Shown one piece after another: positions 56,077-64,000 of a DNA stretch of 64,000 nt (the stretch's first letter is position 1; the number at the start of each line of letters is the position of its first letter). The stretch comes from Arthrobacter sp. StoSoilB22. GTDB taxonomy: Bacteria; Actinomycetota; Actinomycetes; Actinomycetales; Micrococcaceae. Both the position numbers and the translations under genes were made by a program. Below the pieces are notes generated by a model. It searched no databases. It saw only the letters and a program-made list of their open reading frames with translations, and was not told the origin of the DNA. Location of the stretch: positions 434,001 through 498,000 of the forward strand of contig NZ_AP024652.1 of assembly GCF_019977315.1 (NCBI RefSeq). The letters run 5' to 3'.

Positions 56077-56092
56077 TCCGAGTATATTCGGA
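56077..56092. promoter_or_regulatory. Palindrome upstream of mmsA
   Basis: TCCGAGTATATTCGGA, five-base arms around GTATAT, 100 bases before mmsA; possible operator of a regulator not in this window. Confidence 0.45.
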
Positions 56093-56191
56093 TTCAGAGA
56101 TGACCTGGATCACAGTTGGTCACGTGTTCGGCAACGGTCACAGCACCCGGCGGCACGGCAGTCATTCACCGATGCAAAGGAGCATTTCACC

Positions 56192-57691
56192 ATGGTGCGC
56201 GAGCTTTCCCACTACGTAGACGGCCAGAGGATCGACGGCACGTCCGGCCGGTTCAGTGATGTCTACGATCCCTGCACGGGCGAAGTTCAGGCACGGCTTC
56301 CGCTGGCCAGCGCGGACGAGGTTCGCAACGCCGTCGCAAATGCAGAAAAGGGCCAGCTCGAATGGGCGGCCATGAACCCGCAACGCCGGGGACGCATCCT
56401 CCTGAAGTTCGTGGACCTGGTTAACCAGAACATGGACGAACTTGCCAAGCTCTTGTCCTCCGAGCACGGCAAGACCTTCGCGGACGCCAAGGGCGATATC
56501 CAGCGCGGCATCGAGGTAGTGGAGTTCTCGGCCGGGGCGCCGCACCTGCTCAAGGGCGAATTCTCGGACAACGCCGGGCAGGGGATCGATGTCCATTCGC
56601 TCCGCCAGCCGCTGGGCGTGGTCGCAGGCATCACTCCCTTCAACTTCCCGGCCATGATCCCGCTGTGGAAGTCCGGCCCGGCGCTCGCAGCCGGCAACGC
56701 GTTCATCCTCAAGCCCTCCGAGCGGGACCCGTCAGTTCCCCTGCGCCTTGCGGAACTGTACAGCGAGGCCGGCGTGCCCAACGGCGTCTTCAACGTGATC
56801 AACGGCGACAAGGAAGCCGTGGATGCGCTGCTGGAAGATCCGCGGGTCAAAGCCATTGGATTTGTGGGCTCCACGCCCATCGCCCAGTACATCTACGCAA
56901 CTGCTGCAGCACACGGCAAGCGTGCGCAGTGCTTCGGCGGTGCGAAGAACCATATGGTGATCATGCCCGACGCCGATCTGGACATGGCAGCCGACGCCCT
57001 GATTGGTGCCGGGTACGGTTCCGCCGGCGAACGCTGCATGGCGATCTCCGTTGCCGTGCCGGTGGGGCAGGAAACCGCTGACGCGCTGGTGGCCAAGCTG
57101 ACCGAACGCGTCAAGGACCTGAAAGTTGGCCACAGCCTGGACAAGGATTCGGACTTCGGACCCGTGGTGGCTGCTTCTGCCAAGGAGAGGATCGAGGGTT
57201 ACATCCAGTCCGGCGTGGACGAGGGCGCAACGCTGGTCACCGATGGTCGTGGCCTCTCCGTGGATGGATACGACGGCGGCTTCTGGGTGGGCCCCACCCT
57301 CTTCGACAACGTCACCAAGGACATGAAGATCTACACGGAAGAGATCTTCGGTCCCGTCCTCAGCGTTCTGCGTGCGGCTGACTATGACGAAGCGCTCAGG
57401 CTCTGCAGCGAGCACGAGTTCGGCAACGGCGTCGCAATTTTCACCCGCGACGGCGACTCCGCCCGGGACTTTGCCAGCCGCGTGGAGGTAGGCATGGTGG
57501 GCATCAACGTCCCCATCCCCGTGCCCATCGCTTACTACACGTTCGGCGGCTGGAAGGCGTCCGGTTTCGGCGACCTCAACCAGCACGGCGCCGACGCTTT
57601 CCGCTTCTACACCAAGACCAAAACCGTGACGTCGCGGTGGCCCTCCGGCATTCGCCAAGGTGCAAGCTTCGTGATGCCGGCTGGCAGCTGA
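56192..57691 (+). CDS. mmsA: Methylmalonate-semialdehyde dehydrogenase (CoA-acylating)
   Basis: 499 residues. ALDH fold; GVVAGITPFNFPAMIPLWKSGPALAAGN, PSERDPSVP, GSTPIAQYIY, GAKNHMVIMPDADLD and the catalytic Cys in GERCMAIS. It converts methylmalonate semialdehyde to propionyl-CoA in valine catabolism. ATG 56192 follows AAAGGAG. The open frame upstream runs through the photolyase and is not real coding. Confidence 0.93.
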   Translation: MVRELSHYVDGQRIDGTSGRFSDVYDPCTGEVQARLPLASADEVRNAVANAEKGQLEWAAMNPQRRGRILLKFVDLVNQNMDELAKLLSSEHGKTFADAKGDIQRGIEVVEFSAGAPHLLKGEFSDNAGQGIDVHSLRQPLGVVAGITPFNFPAMIPLWKSGPALAAGNAFILKPSERDPSVPLRLAELYSEAGVPNGVFNVINGDKEAVDALLEDPRVKAIGFVGSTPIAQYIYATAAAHGKRAQCFGGAKNHMVIMPDADLDMAADALIGAGYGSAGERCMAISVAVPVGQETADALVAKLTERVKDLKVGHSLDKDSDFGPVVAASAKERIEGYIQSGVDEGATLVTDGRGLSVDGYDGGFWVGPTLFDNVTKDMKIYTEEIFGPVLSVLRAADYDEALRLCSEHEFGNGVAIFTRDGDSARDFASRVEVGMVGINVPIPVPIAYYTFGGWKASGFGDLNQHGADAFRFYTKTKTVTSRWPSGIRQGASFVMPAGS

Positions 57692-58755
57692 TGGGGTCTG
57701 AAGAGGTAGAGGAAGAAGTCCTGTTTGAGCGTCGCGGCCACCTCGGCATCGTGACCCTCAACCGCCCCAAGGCAGTCAATGCGTTGAACGTGGGAATGGT
57801 CAAAGCCATGCTCCGTCAGTTGACCGTTTGGGCTGACGACGACGCCGTTGCCACCGTATTGGTGCGTGGTGCGGGCGACCGTGGGCTGTGCGCCGGTGGC
57901 GACATCGTGGCGATTTACAAGGACATGTTGCACGGTGGCACGGAGACAGCCGAGTTCTGGGCTGACGAATACCGGCTGAACGCACTGATCTCGCATTACC
58001 CCAAGCCTTACGTCGCGTTCATGGACGGACTGGTGCTGGGCGGCGGGGTGGGCGTTTCGGCGCACGGCTCCGTTCGCGTGGTTACCGAAAGGACGCGGAC
58101 CGGCATGCCGGAAACCACCATCGGCTTCGTTCCCGACGTCGGCGGCACCCTTCTTCTCTCACGCTCACCGGGGGAGGCGGGCACGCACGCAGCCCTCACC
58201 GGGGCGCACCTGTCTGGCGCGGACGCCCTGTTCCTGGGGCTCGCGGACCACTTCGTCCCGTCCGAAAGCCTCCCCGCGTTGGCGGAAGCGCTGGAAAGCT
58301 CGACGGCGGAGGCCGCCGTCGAGCACTTTGCCCAAGCGGCGCCGGACTCGGCACTTGCGGCACAGCGGGACTGGATTGACGCAGCCTATGCGCATGACGA
58401 TGCCGAGGAGATCGTCCGAAGCCTGCGCACCGGCCCGGGTGAAGCCGTTGAGGCAGCCGAGACCATCGAGGCGAAGTCGCCCACATCGGTCAAAGTCACC
58501 CTGGAATCCCTGAGACGCGTCCGCGGGCTCTCTCTGGAGGAAGCCCTGGACCAGGAATACCGCGTGGGCTTGCGATGCCGGGCCGGGCCGGATTTCAGGG
58601 AGGGCATCCGCGCGCAAGTGGTGGACAAGGACCGCAACCCGCAATGGAAGCCGGCCACCCTGGCCGAAGTCCGGGAGTCCGACGTCGAGGGCTACTTTGC
58701 GCCGCTCGGCGAACGGGAGCTGGGGCTTTCAGCCAGTCCAGTCCAAGCGAATTGA
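57691..58755 (+). CDS. 3-hydroxyisobutyryl-CoA hydrolase-like protein
   Basis: 354 residues of the enoyl-CoA hydratase superfamily with the long HIBYL-CoA hydrolase form: FERRGHLGIVTLNRPKAVNALN, AGGDIVAIYKDM, GGGVGVSAHGSVRV, PETTIGFVPDVGG. Its ATG overlaps the TGA of mmsA by one base. It frees 3-hydroxyisobutyrate, the substrate of the next enzyme in valine breakdown. Confidence 0.9.
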   Translation: MGSEEVEEEVLFERRGHLGIVTLNRPKAVNALNVGMVKAMLRQLTVWADDDAVATVLVRGAGDRGLCAGGDIVAIYKDMLHGGTETAEFWADEYRLNALISHYPKPYVAFMDGLVLGGGVGVSAHGSVRVVTERTRTGMPETTIGFVPDVGGTLLLSRSPGEAGTHAALTGAHLSGADALFLGLADHFVPSESLPALAEALESSTAEAAVEHFAQAAPDSALAAQRDWIDAAYAHDDAEEIVRSLRTGPGEAVEAAETIEAKSPTSVKVTLESLRRVRGLSLEEALDQEYRVGLRCRAGPDFREGIRAQVVDKDRNPQWKPATLAEVRESDVEGYFAPLGERELGLSASPVQAN

Positions 58756-58766
58756 AGGAGACGATC

Positions 58767-59687
58767 ATGACAGAAAACGCAGCGGCAACGGGACTCATCG
58801 CCTTCCTTGGGCTGGGGCATATGGGTGGCCCCATGGCGGCTAACCTGATCAAGGCCGGGCACGATGTGATTGGCTACGACCCCGTTCCAGCGGCCGTAGA
58901 GGCTGCTTTGGCCCACGGAATTCCCATGGCTTCCACGGCGCATGAGGCTGCGGCGGAGGCCGCAGTGGTGTTGACCATGCTGCCCAGCGGCAAGCACGTG
59001 CTGGACGCTTACCGCGGCGTGGACGGGCCGGGGCTGCTGTCTATCGCCAAACCGAACACGCTGTTCCTGGACTGTTCCACCATCAACGTGGATGAAGCCC
59101 GCGAGGCGGCCGCTCTTGCTGTGGATGCCGGTCACCGATCTGTGGACGCTCCCGTGTCCGGTGGTGTTGTGGGGGCTGAGGCCGGAACCTTGACCTTCAT
59201 GGTGGGTGCCTTGCCGCAGGATTTCGAGACCGTGAGGCCCGTTCTGGAGCTCATGGGCAAGAGGATCGTTCACTGCGGTGATCATGGGGCCGGTCAGGCC
59301 GCGAAGGTTTGCAACAACATGATCCTGGGTGTGTCCATGATCGCCGTTGCCGAAGCGTTTGTTCTAGGTGAGAAGCTGGGGCTCACGCACCAGGCACTGT
59401 TCGACGTCGCATCCAACGCGTCCGGCCAATGCTGGGCGCTGACCACCAACTGCCCAGTTCCGGGTCCGGTTCCCACCAGCCCCGCTAACCGCGACTATCA
59501 GCCTGGCTTCGCCGGTGCGTTGATGGCCAAGGACCTGCGCCTGGCTCTGAACGCGTTGGAAAGCACGGGGGTTGCTGCCCAAATGGGTCCCTTGGCCTCG
59601 CGGATTTACGACGCTTTCGCCGCCGGGGAAGGTGCCGGGAGGGACTTCTCGGGGATCATCACGGAGATCCGCGATAAGTCGGTGTGA
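58767..59687 (+). CDS. mmsB: 3-hydroxyisobutyrate dehydrogenase
   Basis: 306 residues. NAD-binding FLGLGHMGGPMAANLIKAG, DAPVSGGVVGAEAGTL, and the catalytic Lys in GAGQAAKVCNNMILG; a C-terminal helical domain follows. It oxidises 3-hydroxyisobutyrate to methylmalonate semialdehyde, feeding MmsA. AAGGAGACG precedes ATG 58767. Confidence 0.94.
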   Translation: MTENAAATGLIAFLGLGHMGGPMAANLIKAGHDVIGYDPVPAAVEAALAHGIPMASTAHEAAAEAAVVLTMLPSGKHVLDAYRGVDGPGLLSIAKPNTLFLDCSTINVDEAREAAALAVDAGHRSVDAPVSGGVVGAEAGTLTFMVGALPQDFETVRPVLELMGKRIVHCGDHGAGQAAKVCNNMILGVSMIAVAEAFVLGEKLGLTHQALFDVASNASGQCWALTTNCPVPGPVPTSPANRDYQPGFAGALMAKDLRLALNALESTGVAAQMGPLASRIYDAFAAGEGAGRDFSGIITEIRDKSV

Positions 59688-59729
59688 CAGATTGTCCGTG
59701 TACTTGAGCGTTTTTACGAGAGGGAAAGC

Positions 59730-60509
59730 ATGACGGAGCAGTACCAGAACATTGTGGTGGAACGTCGGGGACGCGTGGGCTTGGTGACGTTGAACCGGCC
59801 TGAGGCGCTGAACGCGCTCAACACTGCACTCATGAACGAACTCGTGGACGCTGTTTCTTTGATGGACACTGATCCGGACGTTGGGGCTGTGGTGATCACG
59901 GGATCGGCCAAAGCATTTGCTGCCGGCGCCGATATCAAGGAGATGTCCTCCAACACCTACATGGACATGTACGCAGCGGACTGGTTCCGGCACTGGGAGG
60001 ACCTCACCCGGCTGCGCATACCCGTAATCGCGGCAGTGTCCGGTTTTGCATTGGGCGGCGGCTGCGAACTGGCCATGATGGCCGACATCATCATTGCCGG
60101 CGACAACGCAAAGTTCGGCCAGCCCGAGATCAACCTCGGAGTGATTCCCGGAATGGGCGGTTCGCAACGGCTCACCCGCGCCGTGGGCAAAGCCAAGGCA
60201 ATGGACATGATCCTGACCGGCCGGTTCATGGACGCCGAAGAAGCCGAACGCTCCGGCCTGGTGTCCCGTGTGGTTCCTGCCGCTGAGGTGGTTGATGAGG
60301 CCATCAAGGCCGCCGAGGTCATTGCCTCCAAGTCCAAGCCCGCCGCGATGGTGGCCAAGGAAGCCGTGAACGCAGCCTTCGAGATGGGCCTGTCACAGGG
60401 TGTGCTGTTTGAGCGCCGTGTGTTCCACTCCCTGTTCGCCACGGAGGACCAGAAGGAAGGCATGGCAGCGTTCAGCGAGAAGCGCCAGCCGGAGTTCAAG
60501 CACAGGTAG
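59730..60509 (+). CDS. Enoyl-CoA hydratase
   Basis: 259 residues. [17 protein letters not shown], the oxyanion loops [14 protein letters not shown] and [16 protein letters not shown], and [13 protein letters not shown] with both catalytic glutamates present. In valine catabolism it would hydrate methacrylyl-CoA; it may also serve fatty-acid oxidation. AGGGAAAGC precedes ATG 59730. Confidence 0.93.
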   Translation: MTEQYQNIVVERRGRVGLVTLNRPEALNALNTALMNELVDAVSLMDTDPDVGAVVITGSAKAFAAGADIKEMSSNTYMDMYAADWFRHWEDLTRLRIPVIAAVSGFALGGGCELAMMADIIIAGDNAKFGQPEINLGVIPGMGGSQRLTRAVGKAKAMDMILTGRFMDAEEAERSGLVSRVVPAAEVVDEAIKAAEVIASKSKPAAMVAKEAVNAAFEMGLSQGVLFERRVFHSLFATEDQKEGMAAFSEKRQPEFKHR

Positions 60510-60565
60510 CTGGTTTCGCGAAAAACAGGCCTCCGTCGTGCTGTTCGTTCCCTTTGCCGGCCGAA

Positions 60566-61522
60566 CTACACAGCGGCGAGAGGCGCCTGTTGGTGTTCGT
60601 CCAGCCGCGTTTGAAGCTCTGCCGAGGTGGGAGGGTTGGCACCGGGCCGACTGACGGTGATTGCGGCAGCAAGGGCTGCGGTCTGTCCAATCATCTCAAG
60701 GGCCGATGCCGCAAATGCGTTCTCACCTCTGGCCAGTAGCTCGAAGATGAGGGCGGCCATGTATGAGTCGCCGGCACCGATGGTGTCTGCAACGTTGGTC
60801 TTCGCTGAGGGGACGCTAAGGCGTGTACCGGGGATTGCAAGGAGCGCGCCTTCGCCGCCCCGGGTGATAACTGCCAGCCGTGCTCCCTGTTTGAGGAGCC
60901 TGAATGCGACGTCGTCCGGCGACAACGTGGGATAAAGCCAATGAGCGTCTTCGTCACTGAGCTTGATGACGTCAGTGAGGGGAATCAGATCTTCGAAGAT
61001 CTGCAATGCTTCGGCGTGGCTGCCAAGCAGGGCCGGGCGAATGTTGGGGTCGTAGGTAACCAGGCAGGAGTTGTGGCCTTGTTCGAGGAGGCTACGCACG
61101 GTGGCAGCTCCCGGTGCCAGGAACGTGGCGATGGATCCGGTGTGGAGGACTTTCGGGATCAAGGCCGGTGCTACGGGTGCGAGGTCCCAGCGGATGTCGA
61201 ACTCGTAGCTGGCCGAACCGTCCGTGGCGAGTGTGGCGGTGGCGGTGGCGGTGCGCTCGAGGGACTGTGATCCTGGAAGCAGCCGGACGCCTGCGCTGTG
61301 AAGGTGAGCGGCGATGGAGGTGCCGTGTTCGTCGTCGCCGATTGCCGTGAGCAGCCCGGTGGGTACTCCCAGACGGCCCAAGCCGTAAGCCACGTTCGCA
61401 GGGGAACCGCCGGGGTAGCTGATGCTTCCTTCCCGGGTGTTCACAATGTCCACCAAGGCTTCGCCGATCACAAGAACGTCGAGTTGGTCGTGGGCGGAGC
61501 TGCCCGGGTGAAGGTTGTGCAT
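60566..61522 (-). CDS. PfkB-family fructokinase of the frc operon
   Basis: 318 residues. VIGEALVDIVNTREGSISYPGGSPANVAYGLG at the N-terminus and DTIGAGDSYMAALI at the C-terminus. Very similar to the kinase at 1123. Located downstream of the fructose importer genes, it would phosphorylate incoming fructose. ATG 61522 is the domain start; the frame extends further upstream without support. A strong hairpin separates it from frcA. Confidence 0.92.
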   Translation of the reverse strand: MHNLHPGSSAHDQLDVLVIGEALVDIVNTREGSISYPGGSPANVAYGLGRLGVPTGLLTAIGDDEHGTSIAAHLHSAGVRLLPGSQSLERTATATATLATDGSASYEFDIRWDLAPVAPALIPKVLHTGSIATFLAPGAATVRSLLEQGHNSCLVTYDPNIRPALLGSHAEALQIFEDLIPLTDVIKLSDEDAHWLYPTLSPDDVAFRLLKQGARLAVITRGGEGALLAIPGTRLSVPSAKTNVADTIGAGDSYMAALIFELLARGENAFAASALEMIGQTAALAAAITVSRPGANPPTSAELQTRLDEHQQAPLAAV

Positions 61523-61585
61523 CTTGGTACTTTCGTCAGGTTGCCGCCTATTTGTGTGGCTTTGTGCGGCGGCAGAGGTATGGGT

Positions 61586-61619
61586 CCGTCCGCGGACCTG
61601 TGGGCAGGTCCGCGGACGG
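61586..61619. terminator. Perfect hairpin between frcA and the fructokinase gene
   Basis: Fifteen-base arms CCGTCCGCGGACCTG / CAGGTCCGCGGACGG around TGGG. No T-run. It may attenuate reading into the kinase gene or mark an RNA-processing end. Confidence 0.75.
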
Positions 61620-61661
61620 GGTTCGTGGGGTCCGAATGGAACGGTAGATCCGGCGCGGCCC

Positions 61662-62456
61662 TTAGGCTTTGGCCGCACCTGTCATGATGGCGACAGCATC
61701 GGTCATGGTGTGCGATTGCGGGGTGATAGTCGCCGCGCATTTGCCCAAGCGCTGGATGTGGATGCGGTCTGCGACGTCAAATACGTGCGGCATGTTGTGG
61801 CTGATCAGGATCACCGGCAGGCCTCGGTCGCGGAGGTCCCGGACCAGCTGAAGTACTTGGTTGGACTCGCGTACTCCCAAAGCGGCTGTTGGTTCGTCGA
61901 GAACCACCACCTTGGAACCGAAAGCCGCTGCACGGGCCACCGCGACGGCTTGGCGCTGGCCGCCGGAGAGATTCTCCACCGGCACGGTGACGTCCTGGAG
62001 CGTGGAGATGCCCAGCCTGCTCAGCTCTTCCTTGGCTTTCCTGCGCATGCCTTTGGTGTCGAGCATTCTGAAAAGGCTTCCCAAAGGTCCGGGGAGACGC
62101 TCTTCGCGGCCGAGGAACAGGTTGGAGGCGACATCCAAGGCCGGCGAAACGGCAAGATTCTGGTAGACGGTTTCTATGCCGTGGACGCGGGCATCCTGCG
62201 GCCGTTTGAAGTGCACTTGCTGTCCGGAGACGAAGAGTTCGCCGGTGTCGGGAATTTCAGCACCGGTGAGGCATTTGATAAGCGTGGACTTACCGGCGCC
62301 GTTGTCGCCGATGACAGCCAGAACCTCGCCGGGGTAGAGGTCCAGGCTGACGCCGTCCAGACCAACAACGCGGCCAAAGGTCTTTACGAGGTTCCTGGCT
62401 TTAAGGATGGGCTCGCGGGTTTCGGTTCCGGGGGCTTCAAATTCTGTGGTGGTCAT
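61662..62456 (-). CDS. frcA: Fructose ABC importer, ATP-binding subunit FrcA
   Basis: 264 residues, one ABC domain: Walker A GDNGAGKSTL, signature LSGGQRQAVAV, Walker B VVVLDEPTA, H-loop LISHNMPHV. Single-domain like FrcA of rhizobia rather than the double RbsA form. ATG 62456 overlaps the frcC stop by four bases. Confidence 0.92.
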   Translation of the reverse strand: MTTTEFEAPGTETREPILKARNLVKTFGRVVGLDGVSLDLYPGEVLAVIGDNGAGKSTLIKCLTGAEIPDTGELFVSGQQVHFKRPQDARVHGIETVYQNLAVSPALDVASNLFLGREERLPGPLGSLFRMLDTKGMRRKAKEELSRLGISTLQDVTVPVENLSGGQRQAVAVARAAAFGSKVVVLDEPTAALGVRESNQVLQLVRDLRDRGLPVILISHNMPHVFDVADRIHIQRLGKCAATITPQSHTMTDAVAIMTGAAKA

Positions 62457-63499
62457 GACTTGACCTTTCGGATCCATTGATCGACGGACACGGCAATGAT
62501 GATCAGGATGCCTACGGCGAGGGTCTGATAGAGCACGTCCAAGCCGGCGAGCGAGAGACCGTTGCGGAAGACACCAACAATCAGTGCTCCGAGCAGCGAA
62601 CCCCAGATCGAGCCACGGCCGCCGAAGAGGCTGGTGCCGCCAATCACGACGGCGGTGATGGAGTCCAGGTTCAAATCGACGCCGGCGTTGGGGCTGGCGG
62701 CGTTGGTGCGGCCGATCTGGATCCACGCACCGATGGCGAGGACGGCACCGGCGGCAAGATAGACGCTCATCAGGACACGGTTGACGGGAATACCGGCAAG
62801 TCTGGCAGCTTCTTTGTCATCTCCCACAGCGTAGACGTGCCGTCCCCAAGCGGTCTTGCCCAGAATGTAGGCCATGGCAACGTAGAGGAGGAGCATCATG
62901 ACCACGCCGGTGGAGATCCGGACAGGTCCGATCGGGAAGGTGCTGCCAAGCCAAGTGAGCATGTCCGGCATAGCGGAGCCACGCACGGTGCTTCCACCGG
63001 AGTACAAGAGCGTCAGGGCGATGAAAATGTTCAGGGTTCCCAGTGTGACGATGAACGGTGGGAGCCGGAATCTTGTGACGAGGAAGCCGTTCAGAGCACC
63101 GGATCCCAATCCGACAGCGAGACCGGCAATCAGCGCGATCGGCCCTGGAATTCCGTTGCTGACCGCGAGCTGCGCGATCACCATTGAGGACAGGATCATC
63201 ACTGCACCGACGGACAGGTCAATTCCGGCGGTCAGGATGATCAGGGTCTGGGCGATTGCCAGGGTGCCCACCACGGCCACCTGCTGGGTAATCAGAGACA
63301 GATTCTCAACGCGCAGAAACCGATCGTTGAGGAGTCCGAAGACCACCACTGCGATCAGCAGGACGATGGCCGGGCTGAGGGCTGGGTATCGGTGGAGAAT
63401 ATTGCGGATTCTGCTGAGGGGAGTCTGGCGGTCGAGGAATTCCTCGGCCAGGTCAGCATGCGCGGCGCTCGGGGGGCCGGCGGTCTGTTGCTGGGTCAC
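62453..63499 (-). CDS. frcC: Fructose ABC importer, permease FrcC
   Basis: 348 residues, about nine to ten transmembrane helices of the ribose/fructose permease family: LITQQVAVVGTLAIAQTLIILTAGIDLSVG and GGTSLFGGRGSIWGSLLGALI. A cytoplasmic N-terminal stretch of about 40 residues precedes. It forms the channel for the sugar delivered by FrcB. Confidence 0.93.
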   Translation of the reverse strand: MTQQQTAGPPSAAHADLAEEFLDRQTPLSRIRNILHRYPALSPAIVLLIAVVVFGLLNDRFLRVENLSLITQQVAVVGTLAIAQTLIILTAGIDLSVGAVMILSSMVIAQLAVSNGIPGPIALIAGLAVGLGSGALNGFLVTRFRLPPFIVTLGTLNIFIALTLLYSGGSTVRGSAMPDMLTWLGSTFPIGPVRISTGVVMMLLLYVAMAYILGKTAWGRHVYAVGDDKEAARLAGIPVNRVLMSVYLAAGAVLAIGAWIQIGRTNAASPNAGVDLNLDSITAVVIGGTSLFGGRGSIWGSLLGALIVGVFRNGLSLAGLDVLYQTLAVGILIIIAVSVDQWIRKVKS

Positions 63500-63539
63500 T
63501 TAGATTGCTCCTGAACTTCCATGTTCTGTAACTGCTGGG

Positions 63540-63573
63540 CGCGGGGAGACGCTGCTTGGCTCGTCTCCCCGCG
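63540..63573. terminator. Intercistronic hairpin between frcB and frcC
   Basis: Twelve-base arms CGCGGGGAGACG / CGTCTCCCCGCG with a ten-base loop, 12 bases after the frcB stop on the reverse strand. Typical of operons where the binding protein must exceed the permease. Confidence 0.72.
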
Positions 63574-63585
63574 TTCGGTGAGGTC

Positions 63586-64000
63586 CTATTTGCCCCAGCA
63601 GACCTGGGATGCTTCGGTGGTGGTGATGCTCTTTACGCCGTCAGCGGGCTTGTCAGTGACGAGCTCCACGCCGGTGTTGAAGAAGTCCAGGCCCTCGGAG
63701 TTGGCGGGCTTTTTGCCGGTCTTTGCCAGGTCAACAATGGCCTTTACGCCCATCTCAGCCATTTTGACCGGGTACTGCTGTGCCGTTGCGCCGATGACAC
63801 CGGACTTGACGTTGTTCACGCCTGTGCAGCCGCCGTCGACGGAGACGATCAGGACGTCCTTTTCCTTGCCTGCGGACTTCAGAGCTTCGAAGGCACCTGC
63901 GGCTGCGGGCTCGTTGATGGTGTAGACAACGTTGACATTAGGGTTCTTGGCCAGAAGTGTCTCCATAGCGGTTCGTCCACCGTCTTCAGCGCCCTGGGAA
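63586..64000 (-). CDS. frcB: Fructose ABC importer, binding protein FrcB, N-terminus cut by window edge
   Basis: C-terminal 137 codons only; the frame is open to the window end. [36 protein letters not shown] and [15 protein letters not shown] belong to a ribose/fructose periplasmic-binding fold. Same strand as frcC and frcA, so first gene of the operon visible here. The signal peptide and promoter are outside. Confidence 0.88.
   Translation of the reverse strand, partial: SQGAEDGGRTAMETLLAKNPNVNVVYTINEPAAAGAFEALKSAGKEKDVLIVSVDGGCTGVNNVKSGVIGATAQQYPVKMAEMGVKAIVDLAKTGKKPANSEGLDFFNTGVELVTDKPADGVKSITTTEASQVCWGK

Noticed and set aside
55691..56191. N-terminal extension of mmsA through the photolyase gene
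   Set aside because: The frame is open by chance; the dehydrogenase domain begins at 56192 after AAAGGAG.

Overview
The window is high-GC actinobacterial chromosome with GTG and TTG starts, many 4-base ATGA overlaps and lipoprotein and sortase genes. It most resembles Arthrobacter or Paenarthrobacter: the 830-residue dimethylglycine oxidase looks very close to the Arthrobacter globiformis enzyme as I remember it. There is no rRNA, CRISPR array, prophage or transposase. It reads as ordinary chromosome rich in substrate-specific catabolic operons, each with its own regulator.

Layout. 1-3005: partial CDF metal exporter, a small zincin-like protein, a PfkB sugar kinase and a DMT exporter. 3322-3716: tRNA-Glu, tRNA-Asp, tRNA-Phe and a terminator. 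4868-11429: a probable Amadori-product (fructosamine) locus with a FrlB-like SIS deglycase, a FrlD-like kinase, a LacI regulator and a sugar importer; near-identical palindromes stand before the deglycase and before the importer. 11447-13539: PKD and DUF6318-type secreted proteins and a possible gene remnant. 13580-15843: a tightly overlapping Asp23/AmaP envelope operon. 15953-19097: DUF4397 surface protein, class F sortase, ECF sigma factor and RskA-like anti-sigma factor. 19189-26009: AlkD-like protein, XRE regulator, aglEFG alpha-glucoside importer with LacI regulator, one unknown. 26044-30149: exonuclease III, a DUF308 membrane protein and a two-component system divergent from a secreted GlcG/HbpS protein, the arrangement of Streptomyces HbpS-SenS-SenR. 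30152-36154: ankyrin lipoprotein, CoA-transferase plus thiolase operon with divergent IclR regulator, GNAT enzyme and a fasciclin lipoprotein.

36165-54053 is a glycine-betaine/one-carbon locus: BCCT transporter, IclR, MoeA, formaldehyde dehydrogenase, FdhF-type molybdoenzyme, FolD, a stand-alone cyclodeaminase, dimethylglycine oxidase, PurU, GntR and LysR regulators, and the betaine monooxygenase GbcA/GbcB. Betaine would be imported, demethylated to dimethylglycine plus formaldehyde and then to sarcosine; the one-carbon units leave through tetrahydrofolate to formate and CO2. Sarcosine oxidase is not in the window.

54225-64000: a small unknown protein, a photolyase, a valine-catabolic operon (mmsA, HIBYL-CoA hydrolase, mmsB, enoyl-CoA hydratase) and the reverse-strand frcBCA fructose importer with a fructokinase, cut by the window end. 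The points I find most worth testing are the double-operator Amadori locus, the sigma-K-like promoter before the fasciclin gene, the HbpS-type sensor triad, and an ATATAT-centred motif linking the GntR regulator to the betaine transporter.
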